The notes: generated by a model not told the origin, from the letters alone. 64,000 nt of DNA from JAZRZI01 sp045601325 (GCA_045601325.1 JAZRZI010000021.1:42360-106359), one strand, 5' to 3'. Counted from the stretch's first letter, positions 9,065 through 18,007 are shown. Program-made: numbers and translations.

Positions 9065-10143
9065 TGAATAGAATTATTTTTGGTGGTAGTTTCGACCCTA
9101 TACACCTAGGGCATATTAATATGGCTAAAAAAGCTTCAGAACAATTTGATGCTGAAGTTTACTTTGTTCCAGCTCCTGTTTCAGTGTGGAAAAAGGAGTC
9201 AATTTCAGTTGATAAAAAAATAGATATGATTAAATTATCAATCGAAGACGAAAAGCGTTTCCACATCGACCTTTTTGAGGTTAAAAGTGGAAACGACATA
9301 AACTATTCTTTGTACACGGCTGAATATTTTGTCAATAAGTATCCAAATGATGAAATTTTCTATTTAATCGGAGTTGATCAGGTAAATAAATTCCATCTAT
9401 GGTATGAAGCGGAAAAATTGGCTAAAATAGTGCACATTATTTTCTTTGATAGACCTGATTGTGATACAGTCGACCAAAACAACATTAACAAATTTAACAT
9501 GCAAATGGTTAATGGTGAATTAATTGAAGCATCATCATCAGAAATAAGAAACCTTAAATGTATGCAATTAAAAAACAAAGTCATCGATTATATTGTTGAA
9601 AATAATCTATACTTTATTCCAAAAATAAGATCAATGATTGACGAAAGAAGATTTGAACATGCTATACAGGTAGCTAAATTAGCAAAATTAATTGCCGAAT
9701 ATAATGATCCAAAAATAATGGACCAAGCTTTTATAGCGGGCCTTATGCATGATATTGGTAAAACAAAAGAAGCAGAATCAATTGTTAAAATACATTTCCC
9801 AGAATACAAGGATATGCCTAGATTCTCATACCATCAGTTTGCTGGCGCGTGGATTGCTAATAACATATTTGGTATTAATGATAGTAAAGTTTTAAACGCA
9901 ATTAAATATCACGCAACAGGAAACGAAAACATGTCTCAATTAGACAAAATAGTGTATGCTGCAGATAAAATCGAACCAACAAGAGGATACGATTCATCTA
10001 ATTTAATAAAGGCAATGTTAGACAACATAGACAAAGGTTTTGTAACAGTCTTAAAAGCAAACAAAGATTATTTATTAGAAGAAGGCAAATGCATTGATAA
10101 CCCTTTAACAGATAGATGCTTTAAACAATATCTAAATCAATAA
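9064..10143 (+). CDS. nadD: NadD-YqeK fusion: NaMN adenylyltransferase plus HD hydrolase
   Basis: Residues 1-187 are nicotinate-mononucleotide adenylyltransferase: GGSFDPIHLGH (nucleotide-binding HxGH, H14-H17) and ASSSEIR (157-162, the ISSTxIR motif). Residues 190-359 are an HD-domain hydrolase of the YqeK type (His in RRFEHA at 199, HD at 229-230, IKYHATG later); YqeK proteins split Ap4A. In most Firmicutes these are adjacent separate genes; the fusion is known in Mollicutes. The product makes deamido-NAD, which NadE (35568-36305) amidates. ATG overlaps the yhbY stop (TAATG). Confidence 0.93.
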   Translation: MNRIIFGGSFDPIHLGHINMAKKASEQFDAEVYFVPAPVSVWKKESISVDKKIDMIKLSIEDEKRFHIDLFEVKSGNDINYSLYTAEYFVNKYPNDEIFYLIGVDQVNKFHLWYEAEKLAKIVHIIFFDRPDCDTVDQNNINKFNMQMVNGELIEASSSEIRNLKCMQLKNKVIDYIVENNLYFIPKIRSMIDERRFEHAIQVAKLAKLIAEYNDPKIMDQAFIAGLMHDIGKTKEAESIVKIHFPEYKDMPRFSYHQFAGAWIANNIFGINDSKVLNAIKYHATGNENMSQLDKIVYAADKIEPTRGYDSSNLIKAMLDNIDKGFVTVLKANKDYLLEEGKCIDNPLTDRCFKQYLNQ

Positions 10144-10172
10144 ATATAATAAAAAAGAAAACAAAATAAGAT

Positions 10173-10205
10173 ATTAGCCGCAGAAGAAAATTTGGCTTTT
10201 TCTTT
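10173..10205 (+). terminator. Weak terminator after nadD-yqeK
   Basis: A 4-5 bp AGCC/GGCT stem with a long loop followed by TTTTTCTTTATATT. The stem is short, so the call is tentative. Confidence 0.35.
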
Positions 10206-10218
10206 ATATTGTAATTAT

Positions 10219-10367
10219 GTGGACAAAATAACGTATATATATAAACTTCGCATAATTGTTATTATGTTAAGCAGTAATATACAATTTATATATATTACAA
10301 AGTAATGAAAGAAATTGTTAATATGAAATTAATAATATGCTTGTTATATACGCTAAAATTAGTCCAC
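10219..10367. repeat. AT-rich nested inverted repeat between convergent genes
   Basis: The ends GTGGACAAAATAACGTATAT (10219 on) and its near complement ending at 10367 form arms of about 21 bp, sharing GTGGAC and CGTATATA with a 2-base indel. Inside sits a second inverted repeat, GTAATATA (10274-10281) and TATATTAC (10291-10298). There is no ORF. It could be a small non-autonomous element, or a structured RNA or DNA site; the sequence does not decide. Confidence 0.45.
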
Positions 10368-10392
10368 AAAAAAGTATACTTTTCAACATACT

Positions 10393-10420
10393 AAAAAACT
10401 ACTAATTTTAATATTTAGTA
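10393..10420 (-). terminator. Terminator of PemK-like gene
   Basis: On the minus strand TACTAA and TTAGTA form a stem followed by GTTTTTT. It overlaps the gene's last codons. Confidence 0.5.
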
Positions 10421-10978
10421 TAGTCTTCCATTATTAGCGAAGTAACTCCCCACCGCTCTCATTAATATTTCCATTTGTTCACTGCTTAATTTAGGTATGT
10501 AATCAAAAATATTAGAATCAGTGAAAGAGATTTCATTATGACCAATTGCATGTCTTGTATAGATTCTTAGCTTATCAATTGTTCTAATTTGATTCACCAC
10601 TGCCAAAGTAGGTCTTTCAGAATTTAATTGATCAATGATTCCTAAGTTTATATCGCTTTTTGGATGAGCGCCAAACTTATTTGATTTCAATGGGACAACA
10701 GTTACCAAAGGGTTTGTTTCATCGGAGTCGACTATAACAACTCCGTAATGACGATTTGAGAATTCTGCATTTACATTTAACCCCCAATCAAGTTCATAAA
10801 TTTCTCCACGCTTAAGATCATAGTTTAGCTTGTACTTTTCCGAGAATGTAACGTACTCTAATTGTCTCCTTATCCATTCAAGTTCTTCTCTCCTGCCTTC
10901 GCCGCGAAGATTTTTCTCTTCAGTTGAGTCTTTTAATACCCACCTATATTTTGCTTTTGCATTTTTTTCATCACACAT
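10415..10978 (-). CDS. PemK/MazF-family toxin-like protein, no antitoxin partner
   Basis: 187 aa. Residues 55-185 match the MazF/PemK fold: the opening LKRGEIYELDWG, then HYGVVIVDSDETNPLVTVVPLKS, and VVNQIRTIDKLRI. Such proteins are usually mRNA endoribonucleases. The first ~50 residues form a charged N-terminal extension (EEKNLRGEGRREELEWIRRQLEYV) not found in short MazF proteins. No antitoxin-size ORF lies directly upstream or downstream. AGGAGGT precedes the ATG but sits inside a hairpin (see 10979-11035). Whether it is a toxin or a domesticated regulator is not known. Confidence 0.75.
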   Translation of the reverse strand: MCDEKNAKAKYRWVLKDSTEEKNLRGEGRREELEWIRRQLEYVTFSEKYKLNYDLKRGEIYELDWGLNVNAEFSNRHYGVVIVDSDETNPLVTVVPLKSNKFGAHPKSDINLGIIDQLNSERPTLAVVNQIRTIDKLRIYTRHAIGHNEISFTDSNIFDYIPKLSSEQMEILMRAVGSYFANNGRLY

Positions 10979-11035
10979 AAAAGTGACCTCCTAGTTATAT
11001 AAGAGGAGATTTTTTTGATTTTTTTCAAAAATAAA
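10979..11035 (-). promoter_or_regulatory. SD-masking leader, copy A
   Basis: On the minus strand the leader reads TTTTTGAAAAAAAT, an A-rich spacer, then CTCCT...AGGAG (10988-11008), in which the 3' arm is the Shine-Dalgarno of the PemK-like gene. The same arrangement and much the same sequence lies upstream of the 60-aa peptide gene (39611-39668). Confidence 0.5.
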
Positions 11036-11060
11036 TAAAAAAGTAGCAGATGCTACTTTA
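11031..11060 (-). terminator. deoB terminator
   Basis: AAAGTAGCA and TGCTACTTT pair across a 2-base turn, followed on the minus strand by TTTATTTATTTTT. The deoB stop codon lies within the stem. Confidence 0.85.
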
Positions 11061-12254
11061 TTTTAATAATTCGCTTATTGGAGCACCTAAGAGATAGTCG
11101 GGTTTTTCTAAATTGAAATTTTCAAGAATCGTTGCGCCGATATCGCCGAAAGTTGATAGCTCTTCAAGTTTCCTCCCATTTGTAAACATATTAGAAAAAA
11201 TCAATAGAGGAACTTTCTCTCTAGTGTGGTCGCTTCCAGGCCATGTAGGATCATTTCCATGGTCCGCTGTAACAATAAGTAAGTCATCTTCATTAAGGAC
11301 TGAAATTAATTCACCAAGTCGTTTATCAAATGCTTCTAAACATCTTGCATAGCCTTCAACATTTCTTCTATGTCCATATTCAGAATCAAACTCCACAAGA
11401 TTAACAAAGCACAAACCTTCAAAATCGCAGTTTTGAGCTTCGAGAATTGTCTTATCCATACCATCTTCGTTGCTCTTTGTCTTTTGCGTCTTAGTGACGC
11501 CAAATCCATCAAATATATCGCCAATCTTCCCAATACAGTTAACCATATAACCGTTGTCATTTAAAATGTTCATAGCGGTTTTTACTGGAGGCTTTAATGC
11601 AATATCGTGTCTATTAGGCGTTCTCTTGAAATTAGATGGATTATCACCAAGATAAGGTCTAGCGATGATTCTTCCGACCATCCATTCAGGTTTCATACAA
11701 ATTTCACGAGCTACGTCACAGCATCTATATAGTTCTTGCAAACCAGTAACTTCCTCGTGAGCTGCAATTTGTAAGACGCTGTCAGCGGATGTATACACAA
11801 TTAAGGAGTTTTCCTTCATTTGTTGTTCGCCAAGAGTTTTTAGAATCTCTGTTCCACTAGCTGCATAATTACCAATTAGTTTGTGGCCTGTCCTTTCTTC
11901 TAAAAGGTCCATAAGTTCTTTTGGAAAGCCAGTATCAGTGAATGTCATGAATGGTCTTGTAGTATAAACACCCATCATCTCCCAATGGCCTGTCATGGTG
12001 TCTTTTCCATTACTTTGTTCTCTAGCTTTGCAAACATAAGAATTTGGGTGAGAAACAATTGATGTCCCTTTAATATTGTCTAAATCACCTAAACCTAATG
12101 AGTTCATAACAGGAACGTTTAGTCCACCAACACCATCGGCAATATGAACTAAAGTATTTGTTCCCTCATCACCATATTTAGCGGCATCAGGCTCTGCGCC
12201 TATACCAACGGAATCGGCAACAATAACGAATATTCTTTTAAATTTTTTATGCAT
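11058..12254 (-). CDS. deoB: Phosphopentomutase
   Basis: 398-aa alkaline-phosphatase-superfamily enzyme that interconverts (deoxy)ribose 1- and 5-phosphate in nucleoside salvage. Motifs seen: IVADSVGIGAEPDA with the metal-binding Asp, GKDTMTGHWE with the phosphorylated Thr, and the C-terminal TADHGNDPTWPGSDHTRE with its Asp and His metal ligands. AGGAGA lies 7 bases before the ATG. It is the last gene of the long minus-strand run and follows xerD by 11 bp. Confidence 0.96.
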   Translation of the reverse strand: MHKKFKRIFVIVADSVGIGAEPDAAKYGDEGTNTLVHIADGVGGLNVPVMNSLGLGDLDNIKGTSIVSHPNSYVCKAREQSNGKDTMTGHWEMMGVYTTRPFMTFTDTGFPKELMDLLEERTGHKLIGNYAASGTEILKTLGEQQMKENSLIVYTSADSVLQIAAHEEVTGLQELYRCCDVAREICMKPEWMVGRIIARPYLGDNPSNFKRTPNRHDIALKPPVKTAMNILNDNGYMVNCIGKIGDIFDGFGVTKTQKTKSNEDGMDKTILEAQNCDFEGLCFVNLVEFDSEYGHRRNVEGYARCLEAFDKRLGELISVLNEDDLLIVTADHGNDPTWPGSDHTREKVPLLIFSNMFTNGRKLEELSTFGDIGATILENFNLEKPDYLLGAPISELLK

Positions 12255-12265
12255 AAGTATTTCTC

Positions 12266-13144
12266 CTATTTATTCATAATCTTATCATATGCGCTTATAA
12301 CCCTCTTTGAGGATGCGTGCGTATAAATTTGTGTCGTTGCTATATTTGTATGTCCAAGCATCTCTTGAACCGCTCGTAATTGAGCACCGTTTTCTAAAAG
12401 GTGTGTTGCGAAACAATGCCTTAAAGTATGTGGTGATATGGTTTTTAGTATACCAGCCATGGCAGCATACTCTCTTATTTGCATAAAGAAGTATTGTCTG
12501 GACAATGGCTTACCATATTTTGAAAGAAAAAGGTATTTTGAATCTTTTCCAGGGTTTTTCTTGCGAACTTCCTTTATGTATTTGGCTATATATTCGCAAG
12601 CAAATTCACCTAATGGTACTTTTCTTTCTTTAGCGCCTTTGCCAAAAACGGTAATGACTCCTTTTTTAAGATTAACACGTCCTAATTCTAACATAAGTAG
12701 TTCACTAACTCTTAATCCTGATGCATACATAGTTTCAAGCATGGCTTTATCTCTTAATTGATCAGATTTGCTGATATCTGGTGCCTCAAGAAGATCATCT
12801 ACTTGTTCAACAGTTAGACAATTCGGCAAACGTTCAATCCTTTTAACTGATTCAAATTTTGGAAGTTCCTCATGAAAAAGTTTTTCTCTTTTTAAAAATA
12901 GGTAGAAATTCTTTGTTGAAGAAAGTCTTCTTAATGCTGTTGATATTGATAGGCCTAGAGTTTCTTCATACCGGAAGAATTCTAGCAAATCATCTGCGCA
13001 TAAATCATCAGTTAAATTCTTATCAACAAAATAATTAAAAAAATGTTTTAAGTCTTCTTTGTAAGAAATAACTGTTTGAATAGAGAGACCTTTTTCAGCG
13101 ACTAAATATTGTTCAAACAAATCAATTGCATCAATTATCTCCAT
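12266..13144 (-). CDS. xerD: Tyrosine recombinase, XerC/XerD type
   Basis: 292 aa. An N-terminal SAM-like core-binding domain (residues 1-90) precedes the catalytic domain with ASGLRVSELL (first Arg), a GKGAKERKVPLG Lys segment, HTLRHCFATHLLE (HxxR), LGHTNIATTQIYTH (His and the Tyr nucleophile). Xer pairs resolve chromosome dimers at dif. Length and motifs fit XerD; no phage or integron context surrounds it. Its start overlaps the end of dinB by 14 bp. Confidence 0.88.
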   Translation of the reverse strand: MEIIDAIDLFEQYLVAEKGLSIQTVISYKEDLKHFFNYFVDKNLTDDLCADDLLEFFRYEETLGLSISTALRRLSSTKNFYLFLKREKLFHEELPKFESVKRIERLPNCLTVEQVDDLLEAPDISKSDQLRDKAMLETMYASGLRVSELLMLELGRVNLKKGVITVFGKGAKERKVPLGEFACEYIAKYIKEVRKKNPGKDSKYLFLSKYGKPLSRQYFFMQIREYAAMAGILKTISPHTLRHCFATHLLENGAQLRAVQEMLGHTNIATTQIYTHASSKRVISAYDKIMNK

Positions 13145-14327
13145 TTTTGTTATTCCTTTCTACCTCTGAAGCTCTTTTTAAAAGAGGCTTATCAAGTTTT
13201 CTATTAAGTTCGTTAATTAGAAGTTTGATTTGACTTTCTTCTTCGTGTTTTTCGTAATCAAATAAACTCATTTGAATAGTCATATCTCTTGGGTTAATTA
13301 AATTTTGTAAAGTTACACCGACCAATCTAACTGTTAAGTCAGAAAAATGTTTTGAATAAAGATTCATAGCAATTTCAGAAATGACTTTTTCGTTGTTAGT
13401 AGGTTCATCAAAAGTTATCGACTTATTGCGAACTTTGAAATTAGATTCTTTAACAACTATTTGTATTGTGTTGCCTAATTTATTTTCCTCCTGAGCGCGA
13501 TAACTAACTTCTTTAGATAAAGAGTCGAACATTTGTTTAATCTCGCTCAAATTGTCTGTATCGTGTGAAAACGTGGAAGAGTTCCCAATTGATTTAGGGT
13601 CATCAAACTCTGTAACAACCTCATCATCGCCATTTCCTGATAACCATTTTTTGATAACTATATAAAATTTGCCAAGAATGTTTTTGAGTTCTTTGTCGTC
13701 TGAATTACATTTCATAGCAAGATCACCAATTGTGTTAATACCGATGCTTCTAAGACGAGGATTTGTTTTCTTCCCAACGCCAAACATTTTATCCAAATCC
13801 AACGGATATAGAATATTAGATATATCTCTTTTTCTAACAAAAGTTAATCCCATTGGTTTTTTAAGGTCGCTTCCCATTTTGGCAAGAAATTTAGTTGGAC
13901 CAACACCTATAGAACATTTAAGTTTTGTTTTTTCGTATAATTTGCTTTGCAAGTCTTTAAAGTATTGTTCAACGTTCGTTACACCTTTAATTGCCTCAGT
14001 GAAATCTGCGTAACATTCATCAACGGATGCAACTTCGACTTTTGGTGTATAAGTTCGAACAAAGTTCATAAATTCCCTAGAAAGGGCTCCATAAAAACGA
14101 AAATCAACAGGCTTAATGATTAAATTCTTACAAAGTTCTTTTGCCTTAAACATTGGCATGCCACTACGCACGCCATATTTTCTAGCTTCATATGAACAAG
14201 TTGAAACAATCCCAGATCTGCCATCATGTCCAATTGCTACTGGCTTATTCTCCAAAGACGGGTCTTTTATTTCTTCAGCTCGTGCAAAAAAGGCATTTAA
14301 ATCGATATGAACAATAACTTTACTCAT
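13131..14327 (-). CDS. dinB: DNA polymerase IV (Y family)
   Basis: 398-aa error-prone translesion polymerase. Seen: HIDLNAFFARAEE and SVDECYADFTE with the catalytic carboxylates, YEARKYGVRSGMP, a helix-hairpin-helix region, a little-finger domain, and a C-terminal QMSLFDY beta-clamp motif. There is no Shine-Dalgarno; TTAACA, 16 bp, TATAAA ends 8 bases before the ATG, so it may be transcribed from its own start as a nearly leaderless mRNA. Confidence 0.93.
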   Translation of the reverse strand: MSKVIVHIDLNAFFARAEEIKDPSLENKPVAIGHDGRSGIVSTCSYEARKYGVRSGMPMFKAKELCKNLIIKPVDFRFYGALSREFMNFVRTYTPKVEVASVDECYADFTEAIKGVTNVEQYFKDLQSKLYEKTKLKCSIGVGPTKFLAKMGSDLKKPMGLTFVRKRDISNILYPLDLDKMFGVGKKTNPRLRSIGINTIGDLAMKCNSDDKELKNILGKFYIVIKKWLSGNGDDEVVTEFDDPKSIGNSSTFSHDTDNLSEIKQMFDSLSKEVSYRAQEENKLGNTIQIVVKESNFKVRNKSITFDEPTNNEKVISEIAMNLYSKHFSDLTVRLVGVTLQNLINPRDMTIQMSLFDYEKHEEESQIKLLINELNRKLDKPLLKRASEVERNNKNGDN

Positions 14328-14335
14328 ACCATTAT

Positions 14336-14363
14336 TTTATAATGAAAATATTGATTATGTTAA
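14336..14363 (-). promoter_or_regulatory. dinB promoter
   Basis: Minus strand: TTAACA (14358-14363), 16-bp spacer, TATAAA (14336-14341). Predicted initiation falls within about two bases of the dinB ATG at 14327. Confidence 0.5.
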
Positions 14364-14369
14364 CCAAAA

Positions 14370-16202
14370 CTATAATAATTTGATAATTTGTTCAGGAAGT
14401 AATCCAAAAGATTCTTTTTGCTCACGTATTGTTGCATGCTCAATAAATGTTAAAGGAATTGCTTTAACAATAACGTTACCCTTATATCCAGCTTTAATAA
14501 GTTCAAAACAAAGAGATTTAGCAAAACCGTTCTCTGTAGCGTATGAATCATAAATAATAATTTTTGAATAAGACATTAAGACATCTATATTCTTTTTAAG
14601 AATAGGTTTTTGATATATAGCATTTAATAATGAACAATTTATCTTCTTTTCTAAAATCATCTTTTTAAGTTCGACTGTTGCAGGTCCAGTCGAAACGATT
14701 GCGGTTCCTGTTCCAGAAGTTTCTAAAACCCATTCTCCGAAAGATAACGACGCATTATCGTTATCATCCTTTTCAAGGTTTTCTCTAGGATAGCGAATAG
14801 CAAAAAGACCATGATTGTTAAGAGATTCTTTTAACAAAGAATTAATTTCACATCTTCTCGATGCCATTGCGACAACAGTATTAGGCATATCTATGATAAA
14901 AGATTCATCAAATATGCCTTGATGAGTATTTCCATCTTTTCCTACGAGCCCACTTCTATCAAGTAGTAATGTCACATTCAAATTCATTCTAGCAATATCA
15001 TGGCTAAATTCGTCATATGCTCTTTGAGAAAATGTTGAGTACATAGATATGAAGGGGTGATATCCTTCTTTCGCTAAACCAGCAGACATAGTTGCCGCAT
15101 GTTCTTCAGCAATTCCAACGTCCAAACATCTTGATGGAAATTCTTTAAAGAGTGAATCTAGACCACTGCCCAAAGATGTTCCTGGAACAACGGTAATGAT
15201 TTTATCATTATCTTTCATAATGTTTTTAACTTCATCACTAACAGCTAGCGACCAAGTAAAATTCTTAACACCGTTAATCTCACCGGTTTCTTTGTCAAAT
15301 GAAGAAACACCATGCCAAATGCCTGTTTTATCTTCTTCGGCAAACTTGTATCCCTTGCCTTTAATTGTTTTCAAATAAACAATACAAGACTTATCTTGAT
15401 TCTTTGCTCTCAATAAAGCTTTTTCAACCGCTTTTATATCGTGACCATCAACAGGGCCAATAACCGAATAGCCAAGACTATCAAACATGCCCATCTTTAT
15501 AAGATGTCTTTTAAACCAGTTCTTTGTTTTATAACCAAAGGAATACAATGGTTTGCACCAATGAGTAATTTTTTGATAAAAATGTTTTGATTTTCTATAA
15601 AAGTTTGAAGTTGAAAAACGGCGGAACATTTTAGACAAGCCACCAGTTGGTTGAGAAATCGCCATACCGTTATCGTTCAAAACAATAATCATTTTATGAT
15701 CTTTAGATGCATTGTTTAGTCCTTCCATTGCCAATCCGTTTACAATTGATGAATCTCCTATATAAGCAACAACATCATATTTTTGTTTAGAATAGTCACG
15801 AGCTAAAGCAAATCCATTTGCAACGCTTATCGATGTTGAACTGTGGCCACATTCAAAATGATCATAAGAAGACTCTGAAACTTTTTGAAAGCCTGAAACT
15901 CCATCTTTTTCTCTTAATCGTTCTAAAGAACGTCCTGTTAAGATTTTATATGCATAGCATTGATGGCCTACATCGAAAACAATCTTATCTTTAGTAAAAT
16001 CAAAAACTCGGCAAAGAGCAATTGTGGAATCAACAACACCAAGGTTGGATGATAAATGACCACCTTGTATTGAAGTTATATCCACAATATATTCAGAAAT
16101 ATCTTTGCTTAAAACACCCAACTCTTTATAACTTAGATTCTTCAAGAATTCAGGTGATTCAATATTTGTAATGTCAAACTTTGTTTGCTTCTTATTTTTC
16201 AT
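14370..16202 (-). CDS. dxs: 1-deoxy-D-xylulose-5-phosphate synthase
   Basis: 610-aa TPP enzyme that opens the MEP isoprenoid pathway by joining pyruvate and glyceraldehyde 3-phosphate. Seen: GGHLSSNLGVVD, DVGHQCYAYKILTGR, HFECGHSSTSISVANG, SVIGPVDGHD and LDRSGLVGKDGNTHQGIFD. The TPP/Mg site reads GDSSIVNGLAMEGLNNA where the family norm is GDGxxxxGxxxEAxN; the metal-binding Asp is kept and the second Gly is Ser. There is no Shine-Dalgarno; TATATT ends 9 bases before the ATG. It follows xseB as in Bacillus, but ispA is missing between them. Confidence 0.93.
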   Translation of the reverse strand: MKNKKQTKFDITNIESPEFLKNLSYKELGVLSKDISEYIVDITSIQGGHLSSNLGVVDSTIALCRVFDFTKDKIVFDVGHQCYAYKILTGRSLERLREKDGVSGFQKVSESSYDHFECGHSSTSISVANGFALARDYSKQKYDVVAYIGDSSIVNGLAMEGLNNASKDHKMIIVLNDNGMAISQPTGGLSKMFRRFSTSNFYRKSKHFYQKITHWCKPLYSFGYKTKNWFKRHLIKMGMFDSLGYSVIGPVDGHDIKAVEKALLRAKNQDKSCIVYLKTIKGKGYKFAEEDKTGIWHGVSSFDKETGEINGVKNFTWSLAVSDEVKNIMKDNDKIITVVPGTSLGSGLDSLFKEFPSRCLDVGIAEEHAATMSAGLAKEGYHPFISMYSTFSQRAYDEFSHDIARMNLNVTLLLDRSGLVGKDGNTHQGIFDESFIIDMPNTVVAMASRRCEINSLLKESLNNHGLFAIRYPRENLEKDDNDNASLSFGEWVLETSGTGTAIVSTGPATVELKKMILEKKINCSLLNAIYQKPILKKNIDVLMSYSKIIIYDSYATENGFAKSLCFELIKAGYKGNVIVKAIPLTFIEHATIREQKESFGLLPEQIIKLL

Positions 16203-16235
16203 TTTACTAAAAATATACTAATTATTTACTAATCT

Positions 16236-16439
16236 TTATTTGTTATCTCTGATATCAATAATTTTTTCAACTTTTTCTTCAGCTTCTGTTAATTGTCGCT
16301 CCATTTTAGCTATTAATTGTTTGCCTTCTTCATATAGCTTTAAACTTTCATCCAAAGGAAGTGTCTCTTTTGAGATACTATCCACTATTTCTTCAAGTCT
16401 TTTCATGCATTCTTCAAATTTAATTTCATTTTCTTCCAT
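16236..16439 (-). CDS. xseB: Exodeoxyribonuclease VII small subunit
   Basis: 67 aa with the family signature: FEECMKRLEEIVDSISKETLPLDESLKLYEEGKQL, then a coiled coil (QLTEAEEKVEKI). It wraps the C-terminal helix of XseA. GAGGAA lies upstream and the gap to xseA is 3 bp. Confidence 0.93.
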   Translation of the reverse strand: MEENEIKFEECMKRLEEIVDSISKETLPLDESLKLYEEGKQLIAKMERQLTEAEEKVEKIIDIRDNK

Positions 16440-16442
16440 AAT

Positions 16443-17579
16443 TTATTCCTCAACTTTTGTGACTACACTCTCTACTTTTCCTAGGGAAAATTCGGTATTT
16501 AGTGTATCGCCATTCTTTAGATTCGTTGTGTCAGTGATTACTTTGCCTTCACTATTTGTGACAATGGAGTAACCTCTATCCAATATGCTTTTTGGATTTA
16601 GATTATCTAATTGTTCGTTTTTAAACTTAAGTGTATTTTTCAATTCACGAATCTTTTCATGTATGATTCTATCAAGTTCTTCTTTCGAAGATTCCAAATC
16701 ATCTTTCATATTTTCTACTATGTTTTGAATTGATTCACCCATCTTATCAATACAATTTTGGAAATACAGTTCAAGTTCTCTTCTATCAACTGTTGCTAGT
16801 TCAGCTGCACCTGTAGGTGTACTCGCTCTTTTATCAGCGGTATAATCGACCAGTGTTGTATCAATTTCGTGGCCAACAGCTGCAATCACAGGCATTTTAC
16901 TATTAGCAACAGCTCTCACAAGTCTTTCATCATTGAAAGCGCCGAGATCTTCACTAGCTCCTCCACCTCTTCCAATAATTAAGGTATCAAGATCATATTC
17001 TTGTGCTTTCATAAATGCTTCATATAATTCTCTAGGAGCGGAGTCACCTTGAACCGAACTATAGAAAACATATATATCTGCTATAGGATATCTTCTTTTT
17101 ATATTTGTGAGGATATCTTTAATCGCAGCGCTATTTCGGGCTGTTATAACGCCGATTTTCTTTGGGTAAATATTTATATCCCTTTTTCTAGAAATGTCGA
17201 ACAGACCCTCTATTTGGAGTGTTTTTTTGAGTTTTTCGAGCTCTAAAAGCATCGCACCTCTGCCAACTTGGTTTATTTCATAACAAATTAGTTGGTAAGT
17301 GCCTCTAGCTGGATAAGCATCAACACTAGCTAGTACAACAACCTCATCACCATTCTTAGGCAAAAAGACTAGTCTAGAAGCATAACTATTAAACATAGCT
17401 ACGTTTATAAGCGAGTCTTGGTCTTTTAAAGAGAAATATAAATGCCCGTTTGCTCCAGGCTTAAAATTAGAAATCTCTCCTTTAACATAAATGTAATGCA
17501 AATTTTCGTCTTGAGATAAGATTGCCTTGATATATTTGTTAACTTCTAAAACTGTATATACTTGTTTATCACCAAGCAT
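16443..17579 (-). CDS. xseA: Exodeoxyribonuclease VII large subunit
   Basis: Catalytic subunit of ExoVII, which degrades single-stranded DNA. The N-terminal OB fold contains YVKGEISNFKPGANGHLYFSLKD; the catalytic domain has the IGVITARNSAAIKDI, IIGRGGGASEDLGAFNDE and AVGHEIDTTLVDYTAD-RASTPTGAAEL blocks; a coiled coil and DRGYSIVTN end follow. At 378 aa it is shorter than the usual ~450 because the coiled coil is reduced. Its ATG overlaps the nusB stop (TAATG). Confidence 0.93.
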   Translation of the reverse strand: MLGDKQVYTVLEVNKYIKAILSQDENLHYIYVKGEISNFKPGANGHLYFSLKDQDSLINVAMFNSYASRLVFLPKNGDEVVVLASVDAYPARGTYQLICYEINQVGRGAMLLELEKLKKTLQIEGLFDISRKRDINIYPKKIGVITARNSAAIKDILTNIKRRYPIADIYVFYSSVQGDSAPRELYEAFMKAQEYDLDTLIIGRGGGASEDLGAFNDERLVRAVANSKMPVIAAVGHEIDTTLVDYTADKRASTPTGAAELATVDRRELELYFQNCIDKMGESIQNIVENMKDDLESSKEELDRIIHEKIRELKNTLKFKNEQLDNLNPKSILDRGYSIVTNSEGKVITDTTNLKNGDTLNTEFSLGKVESVVTKVEE

Positions 17580-17995
17580 TATTTAAGAACCTCATTTAAA
17601 ATGCCATTAATGAATTTAGCTTGTTTTTCTTCGACATATTTTTTAGCTAATTCAACCGCAACGTTAATAACAACCCCTTTTGCAACTTTTTCTACAAAAT
17701 AGAAATGAGAATAAGACATAAGCAAAATAGCTTGTGTTAATAATGGAAGTCTATCCCAAGACCATTTTCTTAAAAAAGGGATAAATGCAGTTTTGATTTC
17801 ACCATATTTATTCAAAGAGACAAAAACTATCTCTTTGATATAGGTTGGAACGGATTCATATTCCATTTCACATAGTGAAGAAATTAATTCTTTTGCGTCT
17901 CTAAAAGTTTCCCCATTACCGATTGCATAATCTGTAAGCTCGTTATAAATAACAGTCATCGCGATGTAATGTTGCTGATTTCTTGTCATTTCCAT
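17579..17995 (-). CDS. nusB: Transcription antitermination factor NusB
   Basis: 138-aa all-helical NusB; with NusE it binds boxA and supports rRNA antitermination. Typical parts are the N-terminal RNQQHYIAMTVIYNEL and the C-terminal NVAVELAKKYVEEKQAKFINGILNEVLK. AGGGGA lies 9 bases before the first of two close ATGs. It sits between asp23 and xseA as in Bacillus, although folD is absent. Confidence 0.9.
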   Translation of the reverse strand: MEMTRNQQHYIAMTVIYNELTDYAIGNGETFRDAKELISSLCEMEYESVPTYIKEIVFVSLNKYGEIKTAFIPFLRKWSWDRLPLLTQAILLMSYSHFYFVEKVAKGVVINVAVELAKKYVEEKQAKFINGILNEVLK

Positions 17996-18007
17996 AATAT
18001 CAATCCC

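Noticed and set aside
12266..14327. Prophage or integron around xerD and dinB
   Set aside because: Neighbours are housekeeping genes and the recombinase has XerD-type length and motifs.
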